Notes under the pieces: generated by a model
Database searches by the model: none
Told to the model about the DNA's origin: nothing
The model's input: only the letters and a program-made list of their open reading frames with translations
From: JAAYDI01 sp052034005
GTDB taxonomy: Bacteria > Planctomycetota > Planctomycetia > Pirellulales > Pirellulaceae
Assembly (NCBI GenBank): GCA_052034005.1
Contig: JBPOJB010000043.1
Span: 1 to 64,000, forward strand
Length of the DNA stretch: 64,000 bases
Reading direction: 5' to 3'
Program-made: the position numbers and the translations under genes
In this document: in pieces, positions 34,372-42,856 of the stretch
Position numbering within the stretch: the stretch's first letter is position 1
Layout of the letters: each line of letters begins with the position of its first letter

Positions 34372-34399
34372 AGTATAAACAATCCGCGGTGGATGTCGA
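34372..34399 (-). promoter_or_regulatory. Sigma-70-type promoter for the gene ending at 33884
   Basis: On the minus strand TCGACA (34399-34394) and TATACT (34377-34372) are 16 bases apart. The start codon follows about 30 bases downstream, after a GGAGGAG site. Confidence 0.55.
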
Positions 34400-34549
34400 G
34401 TGAATGGCCTGCCCGTTGGTCGAGCGCCCGCACAATTGGGACCATCGCTAAAGTCCTGTGCCGCCGGAATCCGATGGAGAGCGTAGGCACGGCGTTCGCC
34501 GTGCGCTCATGTCGAGCCCCGGATACGACGGCTCGCGATTGCGGCATGG

Positions 34550-35116
34550 ATGAGCCACGACATGATCCGATCTGCCGGCCAAAAGTCTTTGCCTGCCATC
34601 GGGTTCCTGAGTGTGACGCGCGACGCGGATCAAAGCTTCTTCGGCGGCTACCTCGTGCTCAACGCGCTGGGACGCCCGCTGGAGTTCCATTGCACTGCCC
34701 CGGTGCGCCCGAACCGCGCGCAGGCCGTCCTGTACGGACCGACGCTGGAACCCTACCTGTGCGGCGAACGGATCGGGCAGACGCTGCTCGAGAAATCCAA
34801 GCTGGTCCCCCGGCTCGTGCTGACAGACTGCCCGCCGGTCATGGCCGCCCGGTTCGTCGTCGACCTGCCCATGGCCCTCGTGCTCGGGGCGGCCGACACG
34901 GCGCCCGCCGCGGACCCCGCCGTCGGCGGATCGGTGGGCGCGCGCCTCCAGCCCTTCCCGCTGGGTGGCTTCCAGGTCGCGGTCTTGGCCGAGCATGCCG
35001 AGGACCAATCGCAGCTGATGGAGTGCTGGCCTCAGTTCGCCGGCCAGATCGAACTCGATGAACCATTCGGCCGGATCCGCGAAGCAATCGAGGAAGCTCG
35101 AGCCAGCACGCGCTGA
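34550..35116 (+). CDS. Uncharacterised protein encoded ahead of a SNF2 helicase
   Basis: I do not recognise this 188-residue protein. It is a mixed alpha/beta sequence with IGFLSVTRDADQSFFGGYLV, LEFHCTAPVRPNRAQAVLYG and PYLCGERIGQTLLEKSK; no transmembrane segment is seen. The gene ends 20 bases before the chosen SNF2 start and is probably cotranscribed with it, which hints at a DNA- or chromatin-linked role. The start is uncertain: the ribosome binding site is weak and an ATG four codons later is an alternative. Confidence 0.6.
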   Translation: MSHDMIRSAGQKSLPAIGFLSVTRDADQSFFGGYLVLNALGRPLEFHCTAPVRPNRAQAVLYGPTLEPYLCGERIGQTLLEKSKLVPRLVLTDCPPVMAARFVVDLPMALVLGAADTAPAADPAVGGSVGARLQPFPLGGFQVAVLAEHAEDQSQLMECWPQFAGQIELDEPFGRIREAIEEARASTR

Positions 35117-35135
35117 AGCCGGCTGCCAGGCCGCC

Positions 35136-36926
35136 ATGTCGCCATTGGACCCATCTTCGTCCGACCCGGTGTGCTCCGAGCTGCCCGGGTCCGCATCAGC
35201 CGATGTGCCCACGCGTCGGATCGATCCGGCCATTCCCGTGGACTGCCGCGCCACCGGATGGATCACTGCGCTCAAACGGGATGCGAAGATCACCGTGACC
35301 AGCGCGGCGCTCGACACACGCCCGCCCGGGACCCTCTCCGTGCAGATCGGCCGGACGCCTGTTGCCGTGCGGAGCTACGCGTTTCTCGAACTCCCGGACT
35401 CCGGCGGGCCGGCGTCGTTTCCGTCCCCCAGTGGCGCGCCCTCGGTCCAGGGCTCTGCGCGGCCCGGCTCCGCGCGCACCCGCATCCGGCCGCCGCAGGA
35501 TATCGTCAAGCTGCAGGACCGGCTGTATTACCTGCTCCAGCCGCCGCTCGAATCGCTCGTCACGTCCGGCCAGCTGACCTTTCCGTGCCAGCCGTTTCCG
35601 TACCAGTACCAGGGGATCGCGTTTCTGTACCCGCGCTACGCCGCGATCCTGGCAGACGAGATGGGACTGGGCAAGACCATGCAGGCGATCACCGCCGTGC
35701 GACTGCTGCTGCGCAGCGGCGAGGTCCGCTCCGTCCTGTTGATCTGCCCGAAACCGCTGGTCACCAACTGGCGACGCGAGTTCGCGCTCTGGGCGCCCGA
35801 ACTGCCGGTCAGCGTGATCGAAGGCGATCAGGCTCGCCGCCAGTGGCTCTGGCGGCAGCAGAGCGTGCCGATCAAAATCGCGAACTACGAACTGTTGCTG
35901 CGCGACGCGGACACCTGCGGCGCCCGGCGACTGGCGTTCGACCTCGTTATCCTCGACGAGGCGCAGCGGATCAAGAATCGGGAGAGCACCACCAACCAGG
36001 TCGTATGCTCGATCGCGCGCACCCGCTCCTGGGCGCTGACCGGCACCCCGATCGAGAACAGCCCGGAGGACCTGATCGCCATCTTCGACTTCCTGCTCCC
36101 CGGACATCTCCACAGCCGCATGCAGGCACGACGCATGGGCCGCGCGGCCAGCGACTACGTGCTGCGACGCAGCAAAGACAGCGTATTGACCGACTTGCCG
36201 CCCCGGCTCTACCGCGACGCGGAGCTGGAACTGACCCGGGAGCAGGAAGACGCCTACCGTGCCGTCGAAGAACAGGGCGTCGTGCGGCTCTCGAGACTCG
36301 GCCAGGCCCTGACCATCCACCATGTGTTCGAGCTGATCCTGCGACTCAAACAGATCTGCAACTTCGACCCGGTCTCCGGAGCCAGCAGCAAGCTGGAGCG
36401 GCTGGAGGCGGACCTGGAAGAGGTCGCCGCCAGCGGCAAGAAAGCGATCGTCTTCAGCCAGTGGGTTCAGGCCCTCACGGTCATGCGCGAGCGGCTGCGG
36501 CGATTCGGACCGCTCGAATACCACGGCCGGATCGCACCAGGCAAACGCGATGCGGTCATCGAACAGTTCCGCGCCGATCGGTCCCGACGCGTGCTGCTGA
36601 TGAGCTACGGGGCGGGAAGCGTCGGACTGAACCTGCAGTTCTGTAGCTACGTCTTCCTGTTCGATCGCTGGTGGAATCCGGCCGTGGAAGACCAGGCCAT
36701 CAACCGCGCGCACCGCATCGGAGCAACAGGGCCCGTCACGGTCACACGCATGCTCGCGCTGGGCACCATCGAAGAACGTATCCAACAGGTCCTCGACGAG
36801 AAACGACAACTGTTTGCCACCGTGTTCTCCGAGACCCATGCGCCCGATCACCTGGGACTGACGCAACAGGATATCTTCGGGCTGTTCAACCTGCCGGTGC
36901 CCGCAGCCGCCCGGCACGCCGCTTAA
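35136..36926 (+). CDS. SNF2-family DEAD-like helicase/ATPase
   Basis: About 596 residues. It has Walker A ILADEMGLGKTMQAITAV, motif Ia VLLICPKPLVTNWRREFALW, motif II LVILDEAQRIKNRES, motif III WALTGTPIENSPEDL, and the C-terminal helicase motifs GSVGLNLQFCSYVFLFDRWW, NPAVEDQAINRAHRIGA and GTIEERIQQVLDEK. Such bacterial SNF2 enzymes are dsDNA translocases that strip proteins from DNA or RNA polymerase (RapA-like). The first ~130 residues have no known domain. An upstream in-frame ATG at 35058 would overlap the previous gene; 35136 is preferred. It overlaps the KOW gene convergently by four bases. Confidence 0.9.
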   Translation: MSPLDPSSSDPVCSELPGSASADVPTRRIDPAIPVDCRATGWITALKRDAKITVTSAALDTRPPGTLSVQIGRTPVAVRSYAFLELPDSGGPASFPSPSGAPSVQGSARPGSARTRIRPPQDIVKLQDRLYYLLQPPLESLVTSGQLTFPCQPFPYQYQGIAFLYPRYAAILADEMGLGKTMQAITAVRLLLRSGEVRSVLLICPKPLVTNWRREFALWAPELPVSVIEGDQARRQWLWRQQSVPIKIANYELLLRDADTCGARRLAFDLVILDEAQRIKNRESTTNQVVCSIARTRSWALTGTPIENSPEDLIAIFDFLLPGHLHSRMQARRMGRAASDYVLRRSKDSVLTDLPPRLYRDAELELTREQEDAYRAVEEQGVVRLSRLGQALTIHHVFELILRLKQICNFDPVSGASSKLERLEADLEEVAASGKKAIVFSQWVQALTVMRERLRRFGPLEYHGRIAPGKRDAVIEQFRADRSRRVLLMSYGAGSVGLNLQFCSYVFLFDRWWNPAVEDQAINRAHRIGATGPVTVTRMLALGTIEERIQQVLDEKRQLFATVFSETHAPDHLGLTQQDIFGLFNLPVPAAARHAA

Positions 36927-37162
36927 GCGTCCGCGCTGCCGCTCGCTGCCGGAATGGGCGAAAACTCCACCAGGTTGGCTTCCACGTACACCCCCTGGTG
37001 CAGCTGAATCAGATAACGCCCGGATTTCCGGCGCTCGACGATAATGCCCTCATAACCGCGCAGCGGGCCCTCGTGGAAACAGACCGTCGAAGACTCCGCC
37101 GCGGCCGCGTCGGCAGCGATCGGCTGATGCGAACCGCCTGTGTTGGAATCCAGCACAGTCAT
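36923..37162 (-). CDS. Small KOW-motif protein
   Basis: 79 residues. The core FHEGPLRGYEGIIVERRKSG followed by RYLIQLHQGVYVEANLVEF matches a lone KOW motif as in the C-terminal domain of NusG. The N-terminal ~30 residues are low complexity, and no NGN domain is present. A GGAGG site precedes the ATG. KOW modules contact RNA, ribosomal protein S10 or Rho in NusG; the partner here is unknown. The gene overlaps the 3' end of the SNF2 gene on the other strand by four bases. Confidence 0.7.
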   Translation of the reverse strand: MTVLDSNTGGSHQPIAADAAAAESSTVCFHEGPLRGYEGIIVERRKSGRYLIQLHQGVYVEANLVEFSPIPAASGSADA

Positions 37163-37404
37163 GGTATTCGAATCCTCCAGGGGAACGAACCATTGGGGAC
37201 GCTCCAGTGCGCCACTCCGTTTGGGGAAGACTAACACGGGAACGCGGCCAGGTAGCGACCGCACCCCCCGCCATTTAGCAGGATGGCGTCCCTCTCGGTT
37301 CCGGTGTATCGATTCTGCCGACCGGGCAGGCGGCTGATACGCAGCCGACGACGATCTGCACGAACGCTTCCCCCCTGCCGGCCCATCTGTCACCATGGGG
37401 GGTT

Positions 37405-39255
37405 ATGGGTGAGATGGAGTACCAATACGACGTGGTTGTGGTGGGCGCGGGTCACGCGGGCAGCGAGGCGGCGCTGGCCGCCGCGCGGATGGGCGCGCGC
37501 GTGGCGTTGCTCACCACGAACCTCGACACGGTGGCCCAGATGAGCTGCAATCCGGCCATCGGGGGCGTGGCCAAGGGGCAGCTGGTGCGGGAGATCGATG
37601 CGCTGGGCGGCGCCATGGGGCGAGCCATCGATGCGACCGGGATTCAGTTCCGGATGCTCAACCAGCGTAAGGGGCCGGCGATGCACAGCCCCCGAGCTCA
37701 GGCGGACAAGCGGGCCTATCAGCAGGCGATCAAGCACTTGATCGAGGCGGAGCCGAACGTCGCGCTGCGCCAGGAGACGGTGGAAGACCTGGTGACGGAG
37801 ACGCATCGCGCGGCGGGCGGCGGCCCGCCCCGTACGTGCGTGCGGGGCGTGCGGGTGCGCGGCGACGCGGTGTACCGCGCGTCGGCGGTGATCCTTTCGA
37901 CCGGCACATTCCTGCGCGCAGTGATGCACACCGGTCCGACGACCACGCAGGGCGGGCGCGTGGGCGAGGGGACGACCAGCGGGCTGAGCGACTCGTTGCG
38001 CCGCCTGGGGATCCGCGTCGAACGGTTCAAAACGGGAACCCCCGCGCGGCTCAACGGACGCACGATCGACTACGCCCAGACCGAGATCCAGCTGGGTGAC
38101 GAACGGCCGGAGCCGTTCTCGTTCCTCACCGGGCAGTTGGTGGTGGACCAACTCCCATGTTGGATCACGCATACGAACGCGGCCGTTCACGCGTTGATCC
38201 GCGCCAACCTCCACCGCGCGCCGATGTACAGCGGCCAGATCCACGCGCGCGGTCCGCGATACTGCCCGTCGATCGAAGACAAGGTTGTGCGGTTCCCGGA
38301 TCGCAACGCGCACCAACTGTTCCTGGAGCCCGAGGGTCGTCACACGGCGGAAGTCTATGTGAACGGGCTCCCCACGAGCCTGCCCCGTGACGTGCAGGAC
38401 GCCATGTTCCGGCTGATCCCCGGCTTGCAACACGCGCAGGTCATGCGCTACGGATACGCCATCGAGTACGATTACTGCCCGCCGGACCAGCTCCGCCCCA
38501 CGCTCGAAACCAAGCCTGTGGCCGGGCTGTTCCTGGCCGGCCAGATCAATGGGACCACGGGCTACGAAGAAGCGGCCGCCCAGGGACTGGTCGCGGGCGC
38601 CAACGCAGTGCACTACCTGCGCGGCACCACCGCCCTGGTGATCCCCCGCGACCGCGCGTATATCGGTGTGATGATCGATGATCTCGTCACGCGCGGCGTC
38701 GAGGAACCCTACCGGATGTTCACCAGTCGCGCCGAGTATCGGTTGCTGTTGCGCCATGACAACGCCGACCGCCGATTGACCCCCGTGGGCCATGCGATGG
38801 GGCTGGTGGACGCACAGCGCTGGCAGCGGCTGCAGGCCAAGGAAGACGAAATCGCCCGCGTCATCCGGCTGCTCGAAACGCGGCACTGTAATGACCTGTC
38901 GTGGGCCAAGTTCCTGCGACGGCCCGAAGTGGACTGGCAGGAGCTCTCTGCGCATCTCCCCGAACTCGCCCAGGTCCGCCCGGAAGTCGCCCGCCAAGTC
39001 GTGTACGATGTGAAATACGCGGGCTACATCCAACGCCAACGCCAACAGGTCGAACGCCAACAACGACTGGCACGCAAACGTATCCCCGACGGTTTCGATT
39101 TCGACCGAATTACCCACCTGCGCGCGGAAGCGCGCCAGCAACTGGCCCGCGTCCGGCCGGTCAACCTGGACCAGGCGAGCCGGATCAGCGGGATCACGCC
39201 GGCCGACATCGCGTTGCTGATCGCCCATCTCGAAAAACGCCCCGGGGCCGAGTGA
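37405..39255 (+). CDS. mnmG: tRNA uridine-5-carboxymethylaminomethyl modification enzyme
   Basis: It works with MnmE to form cmnm5U34 in tRNA wobble positions. At about 616 residues it has full length. The FAD-binding Rossmann motif VVVVGAGHAGSEAALAAARM opens the protein, followed by MSCNPAIGGVAKGQLVREID, GTFLRAVMH, the RLGIRVERFKTGTPARL segment with the family cysteine context, and GQINGTTGYEEAAAQGLVAG. The C-terminal helical domain is complete. No mnmE gene is in the window. Confidence 0.97.
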   Translation: MGEMEYQYDVVVVGAGHAGSEAALAAARMGARVALLTTNLDTVAQMSCNPAIGGVAKGQLVREIDALGGAMGRAIDATGIQFRMLNQRKGPAMHSPRAQADKRAYQQAIKHLIEAEPNVALRQETVEDLVTETHRAAGGGPPRTCVRGVRVRGDAVYRASAVILSTGTFLRAVMHTGPTTTQGGRVGEGTTSGLSDSLRRLGIRVERFKTGTPARLNGRTIDYAQTEIQLGDERPEPFSFLTGQLVVDQLPCWITHTNAAVHALIRANLHRAPMYSGQIHARGPRYCPSIEDKVVRFPDRNAHQLFLEPEGRHTAEVYVNGLPTSLPRDVQDAMFRLIPGLQHAQVMRYGYAIEYDYCPPDQLRPTLETKPVAGLFLAGQINGTTGYEEAAAQGLVAGANAVHYLRGTTALVIPRDRAYIGVMIDDLVTRGVEEPYRMFTSRAEYRLLLRHDNADRRLTPVGHAMGLVDAQRWQRLQAKEDEIARVIRLLETRHCNDLSWAKFLRRPEVDWQELSAHLPELAQVRPEVARQVVYDVKYAGYIQRQRQQVERQQRLARKRIPDGFDFDRITHLRAEARQQLARVRPVNLDQASRISGITPADIALLIAHLEKRPGAE

Positions 39256-39471
39256 GGCGGCCCGGCGGCCAATGGGGTACGCTGCCATCGCCCAACGGGT
39301 GCAGATGGGGTTGACAGTGGCCGGGTCTGATCCAGTTGCCGCAACATCTCCATGTTGGCTCAATCAGGAGTGCCTCAGGGTGCCGAATTGTCCAGCCGAC
39401 AATTTGCGGCCGCCCATCGTCTTGTGACGCAAATTATTGACAGAAAGCGAGTTACGTCAGAAACATCAATC

Positions 39472-39499
39472 TTGACTGTAACCGGCAGAGTTGTATAAT
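39472..39499 (+). promoter_or_regulatory. Near-consensus sigma-70 promoter of the two-component genes
   Basis: TTGACT (39472-39477) and TATAAT (39494-39499) are separated by 16 bases. Transcription should begin near 39506, giving a leader of about 235 bases before the response regulator ATG at 39741. It is the best promoter match in the window. Confidence 0.78.
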
Positions 39500-39508
39500 C
39501 TCTGCGGC

Positions 39509-39550
39509 TGGCAAGTTCGGTAATTCTGGAAGAAGCGGACGAACTTGCCA
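39509..39550 (+). promoter_or_regulatory. Perfect 11-bp inverted repeat at the start of the leader
   Basis: TGGCAAGTTCG (39509-39519) and CGAACTTGCCA (39540-39550) are perfect complements with a 20-base loop. The element begins within a few bases of the predicted transcription start. It could be an operator, possibly autoregulatory, or a 5' hairpin in the leader RNA. No U-tract follows, so it is not a terminator. Confidence 0.6.
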
Positions 39551-39740
39551 ACTGTAGTGGTTCAGGGAGGTGTGCGAATTACGCACGCCGCGGAACTTAA
39601 CGAACGAGGGAGCTAGGGGCTAGCAGCGACGTTGCAGAACAGGGACGTTCAGGGTTCCCATGCCGAGAGGTTTCCGTGACCGTCAGGGACCCCGGGTGCA
39701 CGCTAGTCCAGCCATCGATGAGGAGGGATGGTTCATCGCC

Positions 39741-40328
39741 ATGTCCACGAAAACTGTATTTACGACCGGTGAAGCGGCCAAGATTTGCAAGGTTAGCCAG
39801 CAGACGATCATCCGTTGTTTCGACAACGGGTCGTTGAAGGGATTTCGGGTCCCCGGCAGCCGATTTCGCAGGATTCCTCGCGATCAACTGTTCGCGTTCA
39901 TGCGGGACAATGGGATCCCGACCGACGCGTTGGAGAGCGGCAAGCGCAAGGTGCTGATCGTCGACGACGACGAGGAGCTGGTGGAGTTGCTGGCCGACGT
40001 GTTCGAGCGTGACGGGCGGTTCGACATCCGGCTGGCCAACAACGGGTTCGATGCGGGCATGCTGGTCAAGGAATTCCGACCCGACCTGGTGATTCTGGAC
40101 GTCATGTTGCCGGACATCAACGGCAAGGAGGTCTGCCAGCGGGTGCGGAGCGACAGCACGCTCGAGTCGGTCAAGATCATCTGCATTTCCGGGATGGTCG
40201 AGCAGGGCAAGGTGGCCGATCTGAAAGCCGCCGGTGCGGACGACTTCATGCACAAGCCGTTCACGGTCGATCGGCTGTTGGACCGAGCCTGCGACCTGCT
40301 CGAGATGGAACGGGCCCTGGCCAGCTGA
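39741..40328 (+). CDS. Response regulator with N-terminal excisionase-type HTH and C-terminal receiver
   Basis: 195 residues. Residues ~5-55 are an excisionase/MerR-like winged HTH (FTTGEAAKICKVSQQTIIRC, then GSLKGFRVPGSRFRRIPRDQL). Residues ~69-190 are a CheY-type receiver with the acidic pocket DDD at 75-77, phospho-acceptor Asp120 (LVILDVMLPD), Ser150 and Lys172 (MHKPF). The order is the reverse of most response regulators. It should be phosphorylated by the kinase encoded 31 bases downstream and bind DNA. The ATG at 39741 was preferred over an upstream reading that has no domain content. Confidence 0.88.
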   Translation: MSTKTVFTTGEAAKICKVSQQTIIRCFDNGSLKGFRVPGSRFRRIPRDQLFAFMRDNGIPTDALESGKRKVLIVDDDEELVELLADVFERDGRFDIRLANNGFDAGMLVKEFRPDLVILDVMLPDINGKEVCQRVRSDSTLESVKIICISGMVEQGKVADLKAAGADDFMHKPFTVDRLLDRACDLLEMERALAS

Positions 40329-40359
40329 GCGGGTCGGCGGCGATTCCGGGGGTGGACGG

Positions 40360-41844
40360 GTGAACAAGGCGCCGGCCGAGTCCATTGCGCGGTTGCCCCG
40401 TCTCCGTTCGGGCGCATCGGAGTGGCACCTTCCGTTGAGCGACTATGCGTCGCACGAGTTGGCGCGGAGTCTCCTGGCGGACGACATCGCGGCGAGGCAG
40501 GCGGGGATTGCCGAGCTGATGTCGGTCGATCCGCCGCTGACGATCTGGGCGGCCTGTGTGTCGGCGGGGGCGGGGGCTGCGACGCCGCGCTGCGTCTCCG
40601 ACTTGGCGCGCTTCCTGGCCGAGCGGCTCCTGTCCGCCTTGAGCTGGCCGGCGGCGCGCGACCGGCCGGTGGGCGGGCGGTTGTCGCGGTGGCGGGAGTT
40701 GGCGGCGGATTCGATCGCGGTCGCCCACCTGGCCGCCCATGCGGCGCCGGACGACGCGAGTGCGGCGGAGGCGTTCCTGCTCGGGCTGCTCCACAATGCG
40801 ACCGACTGGCTCCGGAGTTGTGGGCCGCGGATTTCCCTGGCGCGGCCGGCTGGCGGCTGCCTGCCCGCCTGGCTTGTCTCCGTGCTTCGCGAGCGGTCGC
40901 GCGCATCGCGTCGGCAGTCGGTCGAGTTGGTGTCCCAGGGCGTGCGGCAGTGGCGCGACGCGGGCCGGCGTGGGCGGCGCATCGGGGGCGTCGATCTGGG
41001 CGACGTGCTGCTGGCCCGCCAACGATGGCAGGCGAGCCGGGGCGGCGAGCCGGGGCGGCGCCATTTCCTGCAGCGGCTGGCCGACCACCTGCGGCGCCTC
41101 GCCGAACTGGAACGGCGTTTCGATCAGGCCGTGGAACATGCCAAACTCGCCGCGCTCGGGGAACTGGCCTACGGCGCCAGCCATGAAATCAACAATCCGC
41201 TGGCGAACATCTCGACCCGGGCCCAGACGCTGTTGACGCAGGAATCGGATCCGGAGCGGCGCCGCATGCTCGCGACGATCAATTCCCAAGCGTTCCGCGC
41301 CAACGAGATGATCGCCGACATGATGCTGTTCGCCCGGCCGCCCGCACAGGTTCTCCAGCGCCTCGACCTGGTCACACTGGTCGACACGGTCCTGGCCGAA
41401 CTGCAGGACGACGCCCAGCTCCAGGGTTCGCAGCTTACGCGTGTTGGGGGCGACGAACCGGTGTATGTGGAGGCCGACGCGACGCAACTGGCCATGGCCG
41501 TCCGGGCCGTGTGCGTCAACGCCCTGGAGGCGCTGGTCGCTCAGGGGCACGTGGATGTGGCCGTCGCGCAGGTCGGGCCGACCGAGCAGGAAATCCAGTC
41601 CTGGGCACGGATCACGGTCCGTGATACGGGGCCCGGCATCCCGCCGCACGTGCGCCCCCACATCTTCGATCCGTTCTTCTCCGGGCGCGAAGCCGGCCGC
41701 GGGTTGGGCTTCGGACTGGCCAAATGCTGGCGCGTCATCACGCTCCACGGCGGACGCATTGAGGTGGTCAGCCAGGAGCGCCAAGGCACGACGTTCGTCC
41801 TCGATCTGCCCCTGGCGGTCGCCCGCCCGGCCGGCACTTTGTAA
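40360..41844 (+). CDS. Soluble sensor histidine kinase with an HDOD-like input domain
   Basis: About 494 residues from a GTG preceded by a G-rich site. Residues ~1-210 look like an HDOD domain (AELMSVDPPLTIWAACV and FLLGLLHNATDWL). The HisKA box has His275 in YGASHEINNPLANIS. The ATPase domain has the N box VNALEAL, G1 RDTGPGIPPHVRPHIFDPFF and G2 AGRGLGFGLAK. There is no membrane segment, so the signal is cytoplasmic. It is cotranscribed with the response regulator and is its likely partner. A small palindrome, TGTAA-AAA-TTACA, follows the stop. Confidence 0.87.
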   Translation: MNKAPAESIARLPRLRSGASEWHLPLSDYASHELARSLLADDIAARQAGIAELMSVDPPLTIWAACVSAGAGAATPRCVSDLARFLAERLLSALSWPAARDRPVGGRLSRWRELAADSIAVAHLAAHAAPDDASAAEAFLLGLLHNATDWLRSCGPRISLARPAGGCLPAWLVSVLRERSRASRRQSVELVSQGVRQWRDAGRRGRRIGGVDLGDVLLARQRWQASRGGEPGRRHFLQRLADHLRRLAELERRFDQAVEHAKLAALGELAYGASHEINNPLANISTRAQTLLTQESDPERRRMLATINSQAFRANEMIADMMLFARPPAQVLQRLDLVTLVDTVLAELQDDAQLQGSQLTRVGGDEPVYVEADATQLAMAVRAVCVNALEALVAQGHVDVAVAQVGPTEQEIQSWARITVRDTGPGIPPHVRPHIFDPFFSGREAGRGLGFGLAKCWRVITLHGGRIEVVSQERQGTTFVLDLPLAVARPAGTL

Positions 41845-42054
41845 AAATTACACGCGCGCCGGCCGCGGACACGGGGCGGGACGGCCGAGCCGGGAGACGT
41901 GGCGAAGCGCCCGGCGGCCGCGTGCGCTCGGCCGTTCGCCGTGGAGGCGTTCCCGTCAGGCCCGTCCATTCCACGCTTCGGGCGTCTTGGCACGCGCCTT
42001 GCGTCATCTGGAGTGCGTCACAAGCGGGTCAGGATGCGTGAAGGAGAAGGACTG

Positions 42055-42540
42055 ATGACGACCAACTATCCGAGCCTCGTGGCGCTCGTCTGGGGCGTTC
42101 TGGCAACTGGTGGTGCGATACCGATCGCGGCTCAGACGTACGATTGGCGGCAACCGATCGTGCTGGAGTCGCTGCCCTGTGTATGTGCGAGCCCCGCGCG
42201 GATCTCTCAGCGGCCCATCACGTGGCATGCGTATGGTGACAGTATCATGTCACCAACAGTCTCCGAGAACCTGCACGCAGTGGTCACGGCCTCCGAGATG
42301 GTGCCGCTCCCAGCCGGACCGGCGTGGTCCAGCCAGGCGGTCGGCCCGGTCGCGCCGGTGTCCGCCTATGCAGCGCCCGTGCCCTTCGGGCCGGCTGTCC
42401 AGCCCGTCCAGGCGCTGCGCCCGGTGACCGGGCCGCGCGTGCCCGACGGGTATGTCCTGGGTCGAGGCCTGGCAGGCCAACCGAAGCTCTTCAAGCCGGG
42501 CCAACCGGTGCGGAACCTGCTGCGATACCTCAGCCCGTGA
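42055..42540 (+). CDS. Small secreted proline-rich protein
   Basis: About 161 residues, unrecognised. The N-terminus (MTTNYPSLVALVWGVLATGG, then AIPIAAQT) is a likely signal peptide, so the protein is exported. The middle is Ala/Pro/Val-rich low complexity. The C-terminus (YVLGRGLAGQPKLFKPGQPV, then RNLLRYLSP) is compositionally distinct and looks like a conserved tail. Start chosen at the ATG with AAGGAGAAGG upstream. Possibly an envelope or cell-surface component; no function can be assigned. Confidence 0.65.
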   Translation: MTTNYPSLVALVWGVLATGGAIPIAAQTYDWRQPIVLESLPCVCASPARISQRPITWHAYGDSIMSPTVSENLHAVVTASEMVPLPAGPAWSSQAVGPVAPVSAYAAPVPFGPAVQPVQALRPVTGPRVPDGYVLGRGLAGQPKLFKPGQPVRNLLRYLSP

Positions 42541-42856
42541 GGTGGCCGCGATGGAGCGGCGCAGAAAAAAGGAGAGGCCGCCGAATTGGCCGACGAGGGG
42601 CAGAATCGTCGAACCAAGAGCGGTCAGCCCCTCCATTTTGGAAAGCGAACTGACATGCTGAGCATTCTATTCGTTCTCGAGGGCCGTGCAAGCGGATAAG
42701 CGAGGAAGTCGCGCCGGATTACGGGTCGCCGGGCGCCGGCGGTGCGACCGTAACGATCGGGTCGCATTTGCGGGGGGTGCCGCCGACGTCCCCGCCCGCG
42801 CGCTCCGGCCACCTGCGCCGCGATCGGATCCCCCGCGGCGCCGGAGCCCGGGGGCC
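42541..42856. other. Intergenic region, nothing recognised
   Basis: This 316-base gap lies between the secreted-protein gene (plus) and ispH (minus, convergent). I see no gene, clear terminator or repeat; a run of six A at about 42566 follows a modest GC-rich stem. Confidence 0.4.

Noticed and set aside
35196..36917. A 573-codon open frame antisense to the SNF2 gene
   Set aside because: No domain is recognisable and composition is that of a reverse-complement shadow; the plus strand carries all the helicase motifs.
39437..39442. A second TTGACA box upstream of the two-component promoter
   Set aside because: No acceptable -10 hexamer lies 16-18 bases downstream; the TTGACT/TATAAT pair at 39472-39499 is much better.
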